NCBI GenBank assembly: GCA_041748615.1
Contig: JBGTCY010000115.1
Span: 1-15,668, forward strand
Reading direction: 5' to 3'
From: JBGTCY01 sp041748615
Lineage (GTDB): Bacteria > Bacteroidota > Bacteroidia > Chitinophagales > CAIOSU01
DNA: 15,668 nucleotides
Shown: piece after piece, positions 7,224 to 13,841 of the stretch
Layout of the letters: each line of letters begins with the position of its first letter
Numbering within the stretch: the stretch's first letter is position 1
The notes under the pieces: generated by a model
The model's input: the letters and a program-made list of their open reading frames with translations, nothing else
What the model was told of the DNA's origin: nothing
Database searches by the model: none
Position numbers and translations under genes: made by a program

Positions 7224-7233
7224 CACATAGTAC
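7213..7233. promoter_or_regulatory. Palindrome GTACTATG-N5-CATAGTAC, probable PadR operator 1
   Basis: A perfect eight-base inverted repeat with a five-base spacer (CAACA), long enough to be very unlikely by chance in a short intergenic region. The spacer contains the -33 element of the operon promoter. It shares TACTAT/ATAGTA half-sites with the palindrome at 7168-7181. The gene for the most likely ligand, PadR, is in the operon downstream. Confidence 0.58.
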
Positions 7234-7535
7234 TAAAATTTTTCAATAAATTTTCTAACCCATTGAAATTCAATAAGAAAAAATTTCAGTAAAGAGGTTC
7301 TTGAAAAAAGAATAATTTGCGCTCGCTTCGTACGACTATGCCTTGCTTTGACTCGCAGCGTTGCGCGATTGTAGTGTCTTACCTTCGGGCGGGAAGAGGA
7401 GTTTAAAGTCCATAATATAAAGTTTCGGTGTACCGTCATAGCGAACACGATGAAAATGCCTTAAGCGTTGCATTAGGTGAAGCAATCTCCTATTCGGTGT
7501 AAATATTTCAAACAAGTTTATTTTGTTCTCAATTT
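7234..7535. other. Poorly coding interval, possibly a decayed gene tail or dispersed repeat
   Basis: No complete gene is convincing here. On the minus strand one frame reads GTPKLYIMDFKLLFPPEGKT and then LQSRNAASQSKA before a stop at 7336; after that stop the same frame continues as SYEASANYSFFKNLF. The composition resembles a degraded protein or an interspersed sequence more than random DNA, but I recognise no family. It lies directly downstream of the 140-residue secreted protein on the same strand and could include its lost C-terminal part. Confidence 0.25.
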
Positions 7536-7958
7536 TCACAGTAAAATCCAATTTTTAAGGTACTCAATGTTTTGATCTGCATACTCTGATAATATTCGTC
7601 TTGTGATATTTTCGTGATATTGGCTGGAGGAAATGGGGAAGACCAAAAACGTGTAATCCGAGCCTCCGTTCAGCTTGTAGTTGACGGGGAGCGTGAAGGT
7701 GTTTTGCAGGTTGTTGTCCGGTCTTTTCCAAAGGGCGGTGTGCAGGGGCGTCTTGTCGGTGTTGGATGTTCTGAAAATTTTCAACTGCACCATTTGAACC
7801 TCCGAAGATACTTCACCATTGACCATCATCTGGTTTTGAGCAGGCAGCGGCTGCCCCTCATTGAAATAAGACCTTTCATAATTGAAGTTGACGGTTTTGT
7901 ATTGCGCCTGCACAGTGAAGGAGCAACACAAGACAAGCAAAAGGATGAAGATATTCAT
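7536..7958 (-). CDS. Secreted hypothetical protein, possibly C-terminally truncated
   Basis: This 140-residue protein has a Sec signal peptide (MNIFILLLVLCCSFTVQA, cleavage before QYKTV). The mature part begins YKTVNFNYERSYFNEGQPLP, followed by VNGEVSSEVQMVQLKIFRTS and TFTLPVNYKLNGGSDYTFLV, which suggests a small beta-sandwich domain. I recall a Bacteroidota family of longer secreted proteins that starts in this way (YKTVNFNYE, QPLPA, W-K-R, NYKL-x-GG-x-Y), so this copy may have lost its C-terminal region. That comparison is from memory. The end of the frame (ADQNIEYLKNWILL) is followed by the poorly coding interval. No function is known to me. Confidence 0.55.
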   Translation of the reverse strand: MNIFILLLVLCCSFTVQAQYKTVNFNYERSYFNEGQPLPAQNQMMVNGEVSSEVQMVQLKIFRTSNTDKTPLHTALWKRPDNNLQNTFTLPVNYKLNGGSDYTFLVFPISSSQYHENITRRILSEYADQNIEYLKNWILL

Positions 7959-8029
7959 TGTAGAAACAGTTTTTGTTTTTATTGTAATGCTGTAAATGGA
8001 TACAACAGAATGTAAGGTATAAACAGGCG

Positions 8030-8067
8030 CTTACAAAATAAATCTTACTAAAGTTGTCTTTTGTAAG
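8030..8067. repeat. Nine-base inverted repeat CTTACAAAA / TTTTGTAAG
   Basis: A perfect nine-base inverted repeat with a 20-base spacer (arms 8030-8038 and 8059-8067). It lies 72-109 bases upstream of the 140-residue secreted protein gene (start 7958). It could be a regulator site or an RNA hairpin in its leader; I cannot tell which. Confidence 0.3.
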
Positions 8068-8107
8068 GACCAAAAATTTAAATCACAAAAAAATAATCAA
8101 CAAAAAA

Positions 8108-8142
8108 CAAATCAATACAGACACCCTGATAGGGTTTGATTT
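8108..8142. terminator. Hairpin followed by T-tract, possible terminator
   Basis: ACCCT-GAT-AGGGT (8123-8135) is extended by AAATCAA (8108-8114) pairing with TTGATTT (8136-8142) around a bulge, and is followed on the plus strand by a run of T. On the minus strand T-rich sequence also follows, so it may end transcription of the LapA-like gene, whose stop is 160 bases away. Confidence 0.4.
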
Positions 8143-8172
8143 TTTTTGTTATTGGAATTTATTCGCCATAGG

Positions 8173-8198
8173 ACAAATCAGTCCTTCGGCTGATTTGT
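8173..8198. terminator. Stable hairpin, ACAAATCAG / CTGATTTGT
   Basis: A perfect nine-base stem (8173-8181 with 8190-8198) closes on an eight-base loop containing CTTCGG. On the plus strand it is followed by GTTTTGCTTTTTG. It lies between two minus-strand genes with no plus-strand gene nearby, so its role as a terminator is uncertain. With the hairpin at 8108-8142 it is the main content of the 344-base gap between 7958 and 8303. Confidence 0.35.
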
Positions 8199-8302
8199 GT
8201 TTTGCTTTTTGTGAATTGTAATTTCAACAAGTGACTGTTGTTTATTCTGAGGTCAAAAATGTAATAATTTATGGTGCAGCCGGGAGTAAAGGAATGATAT
8301 AA

Positions 8303-8632
8303 TCAGTCTCCCTTTTTAATTTTTGCTGTAGCTTCCAAGTGTTTGATTTTTGCAACCATCTCGGTGTTTTGTCTTCTTAGTTCCACAAGGTCTTTTTTAT
8401 GTTGGCTTTCACTGTTCCTGCCGCTGAAATAGGCGGGCAAGGTCAGCGTTAGCGCAGCAATCACACCCAGCAGGAGGGTGATGATTAATAACAGCGCCAT
8501 CGGGGTTTCTACATTCCAAAAAAAGAATTTCACGGCTACATCAGTTGAATTCTGCAAGGTGAAAACCACCGCGATGACCGCGATGACCAACCAAACCACC
8601 AGCATGAGGGGATAATTTTTTTTTGTACTCAT
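8303..8632 (-). CDS. LapA-domain (DUF1049) inner-membrane protein
   Basis: This 109-residue protein has two hydrophobic segments: about residues 8-26 (LMLVVWLVIAVIAVVFTLQN) and 40-63 (MALLLIITLLLGVIAALTLT). The motif FTLQNSTDVAVKFFFWNVETP between them is the hallmark of the LapA/DUF1049 family. The second helix is followed by a charged coiled-coil tail (KKDLVELRRQNTEMVAKIKHLEATAKIKKG). LapA in Enterobacteria helps to control lipopolysaccharide assembly with LapB; in Bacteroidota the role is less clear. The frame is open to a TTG at 8647, but ATG 8632 (MSTKKNYP) is the better start. The 45-residue ORF lies 44 bases upstream on the same strand. Confidence 0.82.
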   Translation of the reverse strand: MSTKKNYPLMLVVWLVIAVIAVVFTLQNSTDVAVKFFFWNVETPMALLLIITLLLGVIAALTLTLPAYFSGRNSESQHKKDLVELRRQNTEMVAKIKHLEATAKIKKGD

Positions 8633-8676
8633 AGAGTAAATGTACAAAAAATATTGTTGAAAAATTGTGATTTTCG

Positions 8677-8814
8677 TTATGAAGGTGCAGGATGAAGTTT
8701 CTCTGTCGGAATGTGAGTGTCAGCGTGAGTGGAAACGAAAGAGGTATCCGTAATGACGGTGCCGGTCAGTCCGGCAAAACATATGATGAAGCTGGTGTAG
8801 AGAAGTTTTATCAT
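8677..8814 (-). CDS. Small 45-residue ORF overlapping the GDSL hydrolase stop (ATGA)
   Basis: The ATG at 8814-8812 overlaps the TGA of the upstream hydrolase gene by the ATGA arrangement typical of translational coupling. The product begins MIKLLYTSFIICFAGLTGTV, which resembles a signal peptide or single membrane segment, and continues with a threonine- and histidine-rich tail of about 25 residues (THADTHIPTEKLHPAPS). I recognise no family. Evidence for its reality is positional (coupling, strand, and filling most of the 178-base gap to the LapA-like gene) plus the hydrophobic start. It could also be the frayed end of an earlier longer gene. Confidence 0.4.
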   Translation of the reverse strand: MIKLLYTSFIICFAGLTGTVITDTSFVSTHADTHIPTEKLHPAPS

Positions 8815-9503
8815 TTATTCACATATTTTTCAATTTTATTTTTCAAAACGAGATAACCTTCATCCATCAGATGAAGTTGGTCATTGGTATATCGGCTGTT
8901 TAAAAAACCTTCGGTATCCATCAATTCGGCATGGATGTCAATGTAGGTAACATTCTGTTCGGTAGACATTTTCTGTATCTCTTTGTTGAGTGGTGTAATC
9001 TTTTGGTTCTCATGTCCGGAGAATACTTTTTTGCCCACAGGTAAAACTGAATGCACATAAATTTCTGTTTGGGGAGATTTTTGTCTTACGATTTCAATAA
9101 TTGATTTATAGTTGGTTACAATGGTAGGTATATCCACTCCTTTTGCTAAATCATTGGTGCCGATGCAAATGAAAAGTTTGAATGGTTCATGCCGCACAAT
9201 TTCATCCAACCTTGCCAAAACGCCTGCCGTAACATCACCACCAATGCCTCGGTTAAGAATAGTTTTGCCGGGAAACAATTCGCTCCAGTTTCCGCCTTCA
9301 ATAATGCTGTTGCCTAGAAAGATAATCGCACCTTTCGTTTCAGGACAAGCCCGAAACATCGAGAGTTTTTGTTGGTGGCGAACTTCGATTATATTTTTAA
9401 AAAAGAATTGCTTGATGTGATGCTTGCCATTGATGGCTAAATACAGCAAACCAACAATTATGACGAGATTGAAGGCAAGAGATATTTTGAAGAGAGTTTT
9501 CAT
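8811..9503 (-). CDS. Membrane-anchored SGNH/GDSL-family hydrolase
   Basis: This 230-residue protein begins with an uncleaved anchor or signal segment (ISLAFNLVIIVGLLYLAING, residues 7-26). It then shows the SGNH blocks: IIFLGNSIIEGG with the nucleophile Ser66 (GNS instead of the usual GDS), NRGIGGD with Gly88 in block II, IGTNDL with Asn117 in block III, and NDQLHLMDEGY with Asp208 and His211 in block V. All catalytic positions are present. The family covers lipases, acylhydrolases and carbohydrate esterases; proteins of this shape often deacetylate or deacylate cell-surface carbohydrates, but the substrate cannot be read from the sequence. The gene overlaps the following 45-residue ORF by four bases. 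Confidence 0.88.
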   Translation of the reverse strand: MKTLFKISLAFNLVIIVGLLYLAINGKHHIKQFFFKNIIEVRHQQKLSMFRACPETKGAIIFLGNSIIEGGNWSELFPGKTILNRGIGGDVTAGVLARLDEIVRHEPFKLFICIGTNDLAKGVDIPTIVTNYKSIIEIVRQKSPQTEIYVHSVLPVGKKVFSGHENQKITPLNKEIQKMSTEQNVTYIDIHAELMDTEGFLNSRYTNDQLHLMDEGYLVLKNKIEKYVNK

Positions 9504-9599
9504 TAGAAGATTGTTTTCTTGGGTTTCATAATTCCAATCTGCTACGTGATCTTCCTCTCAATGCTCAATCAACTTGAAATATTAGCCTTGAAGTTATAG

Positions 9600-9743
9600 C
9601 ATTTCAGATTTAAGTTTTATGATTTTTCACCTGAAAACGGAAAGCTGCTCCTGCATGGAGTGTTTCAAAATGATTCGGTCACAGTGAGCGCTAATCACAT
9701 TGAGACAGAACAACTGCCGGTTTATCAGCGCGGATTTCGGTGA
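9600..9743 (+). pseudogene. Possible C-terminal remnant of a lost Bacteroidota protein
   Basis: A 47-codon open stretch without a start codon reads FKFYDFSPENGKLLLHGVFQ, NDSVTVSANHIETEQLPVY, then QRGFR before TGA. It has the look of a real beta-rich protein tail (GKL-x-L-x-G-x-x-x-x-DSV-x-V, then P-x-x-x-RGF). As I remember it, several longer Bacteroidota proteins end in such a segment followed by W-I/V-N-E-Y; here the tryptophan position would be the TGA, and IDEY follows two codons later. It occupies the otherwise gene-free 328 bases between the hydrolase and the dehydratase. The assignment is tentative. Confidence 0.35.
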
Positions 9744-9781
9744 ACGATAGATGAGTATTGAAATTTAAATTTTCAACGATG

Positions 9782-9813
9782 TTATCTGGCTTTGAACGTC
9801 TTCGCTATTTTTG
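9782..9813 (+). promoter_or_regulatory. Candidate promoter of the threonine/serine dehydratase gene
   Basis: TATTTTTG at 9806-9813 matches TAnnTTTG exactly and ends 18 bases before ATG 9832. A weak -33 candidate (TTA, not TTG) lies at 9782-9784 with a 21-base spacer. A start of transcription near 9820 would rule out the TTG codon at 9811 and support ATG 9832. Confidence 0.35.
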
Positions 9814-9831
9814 ACACACCATAAATCAACT

Positions 9832-10797
9832 ATGCAATCTTCCGTATCATACGCTGACATAGCCACTGCACATGAGCGCATCAAGCCTTACATTAACCGG
9901 ACTCCTGTATTCACATCAGGATTTTTCAGCGTGCAAACTAGCGCTGAGGTGTTTTTCAAATGTGAAAACATGCAGCGTGTGGGCGCATTCAAAATCCGGG
10001 GCGCGGTGAATGCTGTTTTCAGTCTGAATGAAGATGAGTTGAAAAACGGTGTGCTGACACATTCATCCGGCAATCACGCACAAGCGCTGGCGCTGGCAGC
10101 GAAAATGCGTGGAACGAAAGCCTACATCGTGATGCCCGACAACGCGCCACAGGTGAAAGTGGATGCCGTGAGAAGTTATGGCGGGGAGGTGATTTTTTGC
10201 GAGCCGACCCTCGAAGCGCGTGAAACCAACGCTCAGCGCGTACAGGATGAAACGGGCGCTGTGTTTATTCATCCCTATGACCATCCGCGCATCATTGCCG
10301 GACAGGGGACTGCTTTTAAAGAGTTGTTTGAAGAAACCGGCACTTTGGATTATATTTTCGCGCCCATCGGAGGAGGCGGACTGATGAGCGGCACCTCGAT
10401 TGCGGCAAAACATTTATGTCCCGGCATCCGGGTCATCGGCTGTGAGCCGCAGGGCGCGGATGATGCTTATCGTTCTTTTCAAAGCGGAGAACTTATCCCC
10501 TCCATCAATCCGCAAACATCTGCGGATGGATTGCTGACTTCGATGAGCGAGTTAACATTTTCCATTCTTCGGAAAAATGTGGATGAAATCATCACGGTCG
10601 GTGAAAAGGAAATCATCACCGCCATGAGACTTTTCTGGGAACGGATGAAATTAGTGATTGAACCTTCTGCCGCTGTTTCCATTGCGGTGATGCTCAACAT
10701 GAAGGAAAAATTGAAGGGCAAAAAAGTAGGCGTGATTATTTGTGGAGGCAACGTGGATTTGGAGAGGGCATTGCTCTTGATGACCGCAAATAAATAA
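9832..10797 (+). CDS. PLP-dependent threonine/serine dehydratase (threonine ammonia-lyase, no ACT domain)
   Basis: This 321-residue fold-type II PLP enzyme has its cofactor lysine in VGAFKIRGA (Lys54), the substrate-binding loop SSGNHAQ (78-84), the glycine-rich phosphate loop PIGGGGLMSG (178-187), and the C-terminal ICGGNVDL. These are the marks of the catabolic threonine dehydratase/serine racemase family. It would deaminate threonine to 2-oxobutanoate, and probably serine to pyruvate; serine racemase activity is also possible. There is no C-terminal regulatory ACT domain, so isoleucine feedback is not expected. ATG 9832 (MQSSVSYADI) is preferred over the TTG at 9811, which falls within the promoter box. 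It appears monocistronic: the next gene starts 87 bases on with its own promoter candidate. Confidence 0.88.
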   Translation: MQSSVSYADIATAHERIKPYINRTPVFTSGFFSVQTSAEVFFKCENMQRVGAFKIRGAVNAVFSLNEDELKNGVLTHSSGNHAQALALAAKMRGTKAYIVMPDNAPQVKVDAVRSYGGEVIFCEPTLEARETNAQRVQDETGAVFIHPYDHPRIIAGQGTAFKELFEETGTLDYIFAPIGGGGLMSGTSIAAKHLCPGIRVIGCEPQGADDAYRSFQSGELIPSINPQTSADGLLTSMSELTFSILRKNVDEIITVGEKEIITAMRLFWERMKLVIEPSAAVSIAVMLNMKEKLKGKKVGVIICGGNVDLERALLLMTANK

Positions 10798-10838
10798 ACG
10801 AGGGATTCATTCTATTCTTACCCTCTCAAAAGTAATTC

Positions 10839-10868
10839 TTCACCCTTTCGTCTATTTCTTTATTTTTG
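10839..10868 (+). promoter_or_regulatory. Candidate promoter of the nucleotide-sugar cassette
   Basis: TATTTTTG (10861-10868) matches the Bacteroidota -7 consensus, with TTC at 10839-10841 as an imperfect -33 element and a 19-base spacer. It is 16 bases before the TTG start of rmlA, implying a very short leader. Confidence 0.38.
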
Positions 10869-10884
10869 GCAAAAATTCAGCGTC

Positions 10885-11754
10885 TTGAAAGGTATCATTC
10901 TCGCGGGCGGTTCGGGCACGCGCCTCCACCCCATCACTTTTGCAATCAGCAAACAAATCATGCCCATTTATGACAAGCCGATGATTTATTATCCGCTGTC
11001 GGTTTTGATGATGTCCGGAATTCGTGAAATTCTGATAATTTCCACTCCCCATGATTTGCCTTTTTTTGAAAAATTATTGGGCAACGGGGAAAGTCTGGGT
11101 TGTCAATTCACTTTTGCCAAACAGGAAGTGCCCAACGGACTTGCGCAGGCGTTTGTGATTGGCGAAGAATTCATCGGCAATGATAAAGTGTGCCTGATTT
11201 TGGGAGATAATATTTTCTATGGCAGCGGCATGGAAAAACTGCTGAAAGAATGCAGCAATCCGGACGGTGGAGTCATTTTCGCTTATCATGTTGCCGACCC
11301 TGAACGCTATGGTGTGGTGGATTTTGATAAAAACAAAAGAGCGCTTTCGATAGAGGAAAAACCTCAACTGCCCAAATCCAACTATGCAGTGCCGGGACTC
11401 TATTATTATGATAATGAAGTGGTGGAAATTGCAAAAAAACTTAAACCCGGTGCCCGTGGCGAATATGAAATCACGGACGTGAACAAGCATTATCTTGAGC
11501 GCGGCAAACTCAACGTGAAAATTCTCAGCCGCGGAACAGCCTGGTTGGATACCGGAACATTCGATTCATTGATGCAGGCTTCGCAGTTTGTGCAACTGAT
11601 TGAGCAGCGACAGGGTTTAAAAATCGGCTGCATCGAGGAAATCGCTTACCGTCAGGGATATATCACCAAACAGCAGTTGCAAGAACTTGCCAAGCCATTG
11701 ATGAAAAGCGGTTATGGTCAATACCTGATGAATATCTTAGAAGAAAAATTTTAA
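10885..11754 (+). CDS. rfbA: Glucose-1-phosphate thymidylyltransferase RmlA/RfbA
   Basis: This 289-residue enzyme joins dTTP and glucose 1-phosphate to give dTDP-glucose, the first step of dTDP-rhamnose and related deoxysugar synthesis. The signature is complete: MKGIILAGGSGTRLHP at the N-terminus (nucleotide-binding loop), KQIMPIYDKPMIYYPLS, LILGDNIFYGSG (metal and substrate site), IEEKPQLPKSNYAVPGLYYYD, and WLDTGTFDSLMQA. Length and ends match the family. The start codon is TTG at 10885: the family begins exactly at MKGIILAGG and no in-frame ATG is nearby. It leads a three-gene plus-strand cassette with the next gene 35 bases on. Confidence 0.94.
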   Translation: MKGIILAGGSGTRLHPITFAISKQIMPIYDKPMIYYPLSVLMMSGIREILIISTPHDLPFFEKLLGNGESLGCQFTFAKQEVPNGLAQAFVIGEEFIGNDKVCLILGDNIFYGSGMEKLLKECSNPDGGVIFAYHVADPERYGVVDFDKNKRALSIEEKPQLPKSNYAVPGLYYYDNEVVEIAKKLKPGARGEYEITDVNKHYLERGKLNVKILSRGTAWLDTGTFDSLMQASQFVQLIEQRQGLKIGCIEEIAYRQGYITKQQLQELAKPLMKSGYGQYLMNILEEKF

Positions 11755-11789
11755 CGCTTCCATTTCTATAAAAAATAAATCATCATCCA

Positions 11790-12725
11790 TTGAAAAGGAA
11801 AATTCTCATTACCGGTGGCTCAGGCTTCATTGGCAGCAGCCTCGCTGACAAACTGATTGAAGACGATGAAAACTTCGTGGTAGTCGTAGATAATTTTTTA
11901 ACCGGTACTCCGGAACGGCTACCGAAATCAAAAAAAACCAATTGGAAATTCATTAAATGTGATGTGAATGACTGGTTGGATATTCATCCGCTGATGGGTT
12001 CTTATGCTTTTGATTATGTGTTTCACTATGCCGCAGTGGTAGGCGTTCAAAGAACCCTAGCCCATCCGGTGCTGGTATTGACGGACATTCAGGGTATTCA
12101 GAATATTCTGAAACTGAGTAAAAACACAGGCGTAAAAAGGGTGTTTTTCGCATCTTCCTCTGAAGTGTATGGCGAACCGACTACGCTGCCGCAAAACGAA
12201 TACACCACTCCGCTGAATTCACGCCTGCCTTACGCAGTGGTGAAAAATGTAGGCGAATCTTTTTGCCGTTCCTACAAAGCGGAGTACGATTTGGATTATA
12301 CCATTTTCAGATTTTTTAATACTTACGGTCCCAAACAAAGCACTGATTTTGTGATGTCCCGCTTCATTCATCTTGCTTCAAAAAATGAAGACATCACGAT
12401 TTATGGAGATGGAAAGCAGAAACGCACTTTCTGTTTTATTGAAGATAATGTGACCGCTACCACGAAAGCCTTTTATGACAACCTTTATGTGAATGACACC
12501 GTGAACATCGGCAGTGATGTGGAAATCACGATCTTGGAACTTGCCAAAACAATTATCAAAATCACCGGCTCAAAATCCAAAATCATTCATCTTCCGCCTT
12601 TGAAAGAAGGAGACATGCTGCGCAGAGTACCCGATGCCTCCAAGATGAGAGCTTTGCTGGGAAGAGATATTTTACCAATGGAAGAAGGCATTAAAAATGT
12701 GATTGAATCAGAGTGGATTAAGTAA
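11790..12725 (+). CDS. Extended-SDR NDP-sugar epimerase/dehydratase (UDP-glucuronate decarboxylase-like)
   Basis: This 311-residue NAD-dependent extended short-chain dehydrogenase has the motifs ILITGGSGFIGSSL (dinucleotide loop), VDNFLTGT, a serine-rich SSSEVYG active-site strand, PYAVVK (catalytic Tyr and Lys of YxxxK), and RFFNTYGPKQ. The segment ITIYGDGKQKRTFCFIEDN follows, as in UDP-glucuronate decarboxylases and related sugar epimerases. It is shorter than RmlB and lacks RmlB's usual TDEVYG context, so despite sitting after rmlA it is probably not the 4,6-dehydratase. The exact substrate cannot be fixed. Translation must begin at TTG 11790 (MKRKILITGG), as no ATG is available before the nucleotide loop. 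galE follows after 22 bases. Confidence 0.82.
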   Translation: MKRKILITGGSGFIGSSLADKLIEDDENFVVVVDNFLTGTPERLPKSKKTNWKFIKCDVNDWLDIHPLMGSYAFDYVFHYAAVVGVQRTLAHPVLVLTDIQGIQNILKLSKNTGVKRVFFASSSEVYGEPTTLPQNEYTTPLNSRLPYAVVKNVGESFCRSYKAEYDLDYTIFRFFNTYGPKQSTDFVMSRFIHLASKNEDITIYGDGKQKRTFCFIEDNVTATTKAFYDNLYVNDTVNIGSDVEITILELAKTIIKITGSKSKIIHLPPLKEGDMLRRVPDASKMRALLGRDILPMEEGIKNVIESEWIK

Positions 12726-12747
12726 TTCAAAAAATCTTTTGAACAGC

Positions 12748-13773
12748 ATGAAAAAAGTTCTTGTAACGGGCGGTTGCGGCTATATCGGAGCACACACCTT
12801 GGTGGACTTGATTGGAAATCAGTTTGAAGTTTTTTCCGTTGATAATCTTTCGCGTGGCACCGAAAAATATCTGAAAGGAATTCAGGAAATCACCGGCAGA
12901 CAGGTTGTTAATTATCCAACGGATTTATGTGATTTGGAACGGGTGCGTGAGATTTTCCGAGAAAACAAAAACATCAGCGGCATCATCCATTTTGCCGCTT
13001 TCAAAACCGTACCGGAATCCGTTGACCAGCCCCTGCTTTATTTTCACAACAACATCAATTCGCTCATCAATCTTCTGAAATGTGTTGAGGGGTTTAAGAT
13101 TCCGTTTTTTGTTTTTTCATCTTCCTGTTCGGTGTATGGCAATCCTCCTTCATTGCCGGTGACGGAAGAAACCCCAATGCCGGAACCTGAATCGCCTTAT
13201 GCCCGCACCAAGCAAATGGGTGAAGCGATTTTACGGGATTTCAGCAGGGCTGTCCCTTCGGCTAAAATAATTTCATTGCGTTATTTTAATCCTGTGGGCG
13301 CGCATGAATCAGTTTCAATCGGAGAGTATGCCGTTGAAAAGCCGGAAAATTTAGTGCCGATTATCACGCAAACCGCAATCGGCAAACGCGATAAAATGTT
13401 TGTGCATGGCAGCGACTACAATACCCGCGATGGTTCCTGTGTGCGTGATTATATTCATGTGATGGACATTGCACACGCGCACACGCTCGCATTGCAATAT
13501 CTGATGAAAGGAAAAAATAAATCCGCAAACGAAGAATTTAATCTTGGAACAGGTCAGGGCGTCACGGTATTGGAAGCGATTCATGCTTTTGAAAAAGTGA
13601 GCGGAGTAAAATTGAATTACGAACTGGGTCCCCGCAGGAAAGGAGATGTTGAATCTATTTATGCCAACAACACAAAAGCCCGCACTCAACTCGGATGGAC
13701 ACCGGTGCATGACATCAATGACATGATGCGCACCGCCTGGGCGTGGGAACAAAAACTTGCCGAAAAAAAGTAA
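12748..13773 (+). CDS. galE: UDP-glucose 4-epimerase GalE
   Basis: This 341-residue extended SDR interconverts UDP-glucose and UDP-galactose. It shows VLVTGGCGYIGAHTLVDL at the N-terminus, IIHFAAFKTVPESV, the SSSCSVYG strand, SPYARTKQMGE (YxxxK), LRYFNPVGAHES, and the GalE-specific DGSCVRDYIHVMDIAHAH, with a typical C-terminal end (RRKGDVESIYANNTKARTQLGW). The frame extends upstream to 12703 inside the preceding gene, but ATG 12748 begins exactly where the family starts. It is the last gene of the cassette and would provide UDP-galactose for surface glycans or galactose use. Confidence 0.93.
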   Translation: MKKVLVTGGCGYIGAHTLVDLIGNQFEVFSVDNLSRGTEKYLKGIQEITGRQVVNYPTDLCDLERVREIFRENKNISGIIHFAAFKTVPESVDQPLLYFHNNINSLINLLKCVEGFKIPFFVFSSSCSVYGNPPSLPVTEETPMPEPESPYARTKQMGEAILRDFSRAVPSAKIISLRYFNPVGAHESVSIGEYAVEKPENLVPIITQTAIGKRDKMFVHGSDYNTRDGSCVRDYIHVMDIAHAHTLALQYLMKGKNKSANEEFNLGTGQGVTVLEAIHAFEKVSGVKLNYELGPRRKGDVESIYANNTKARTQLGWTPVHDINDMMRTAWAWEQKLAEKK

Positions 13774-13784
13774 AATTTTTTTGA

Positions 13785-13807
13785 ATAAAAGTGGTTCCGG
13801 CTTTTAT
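13785..13807 (+). terminator. Weak hairpin after galE
   Basis: A perfect seven-base stem ATAAAAG/CTTTTAT with a nine-base loop lies 12 bases after the galE stop. There is no T-tract after it on the plus strand, so it is only a possible terminator for the sugar cassette. Confidence 0.3.
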
Positions 13808-13841
13808 CCCCAAAGAAAGTATAAAACGAAATATGTAAGGG

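Noticed and set aside
7213..7233. The palindrome considered as a transposon end or site-specific recombination site
   Set aside because: It sits exactly on the -33 promoter element, shares half-sites with a second palindrome at the start site, and no recombinase gene or target duplication is present.
7614..8015. 133-codon plus-strand frame opposite the 140-residue secreted protein
   Set aside because: The minus-strand frame has a signal peptide and family-like motifs; this one has neither and no usable context.
11074..11490. 138-codon minus-strand frame inside rmlA
   Set aside because: Phenylalanine/histidine-rich antisense shadow of a fully conserved enzyme.
13351..13752. 133-codon minus-strand frame inside galE
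   Set aside because: Antisense shadow; galE signatures on the plus strand are continuous.
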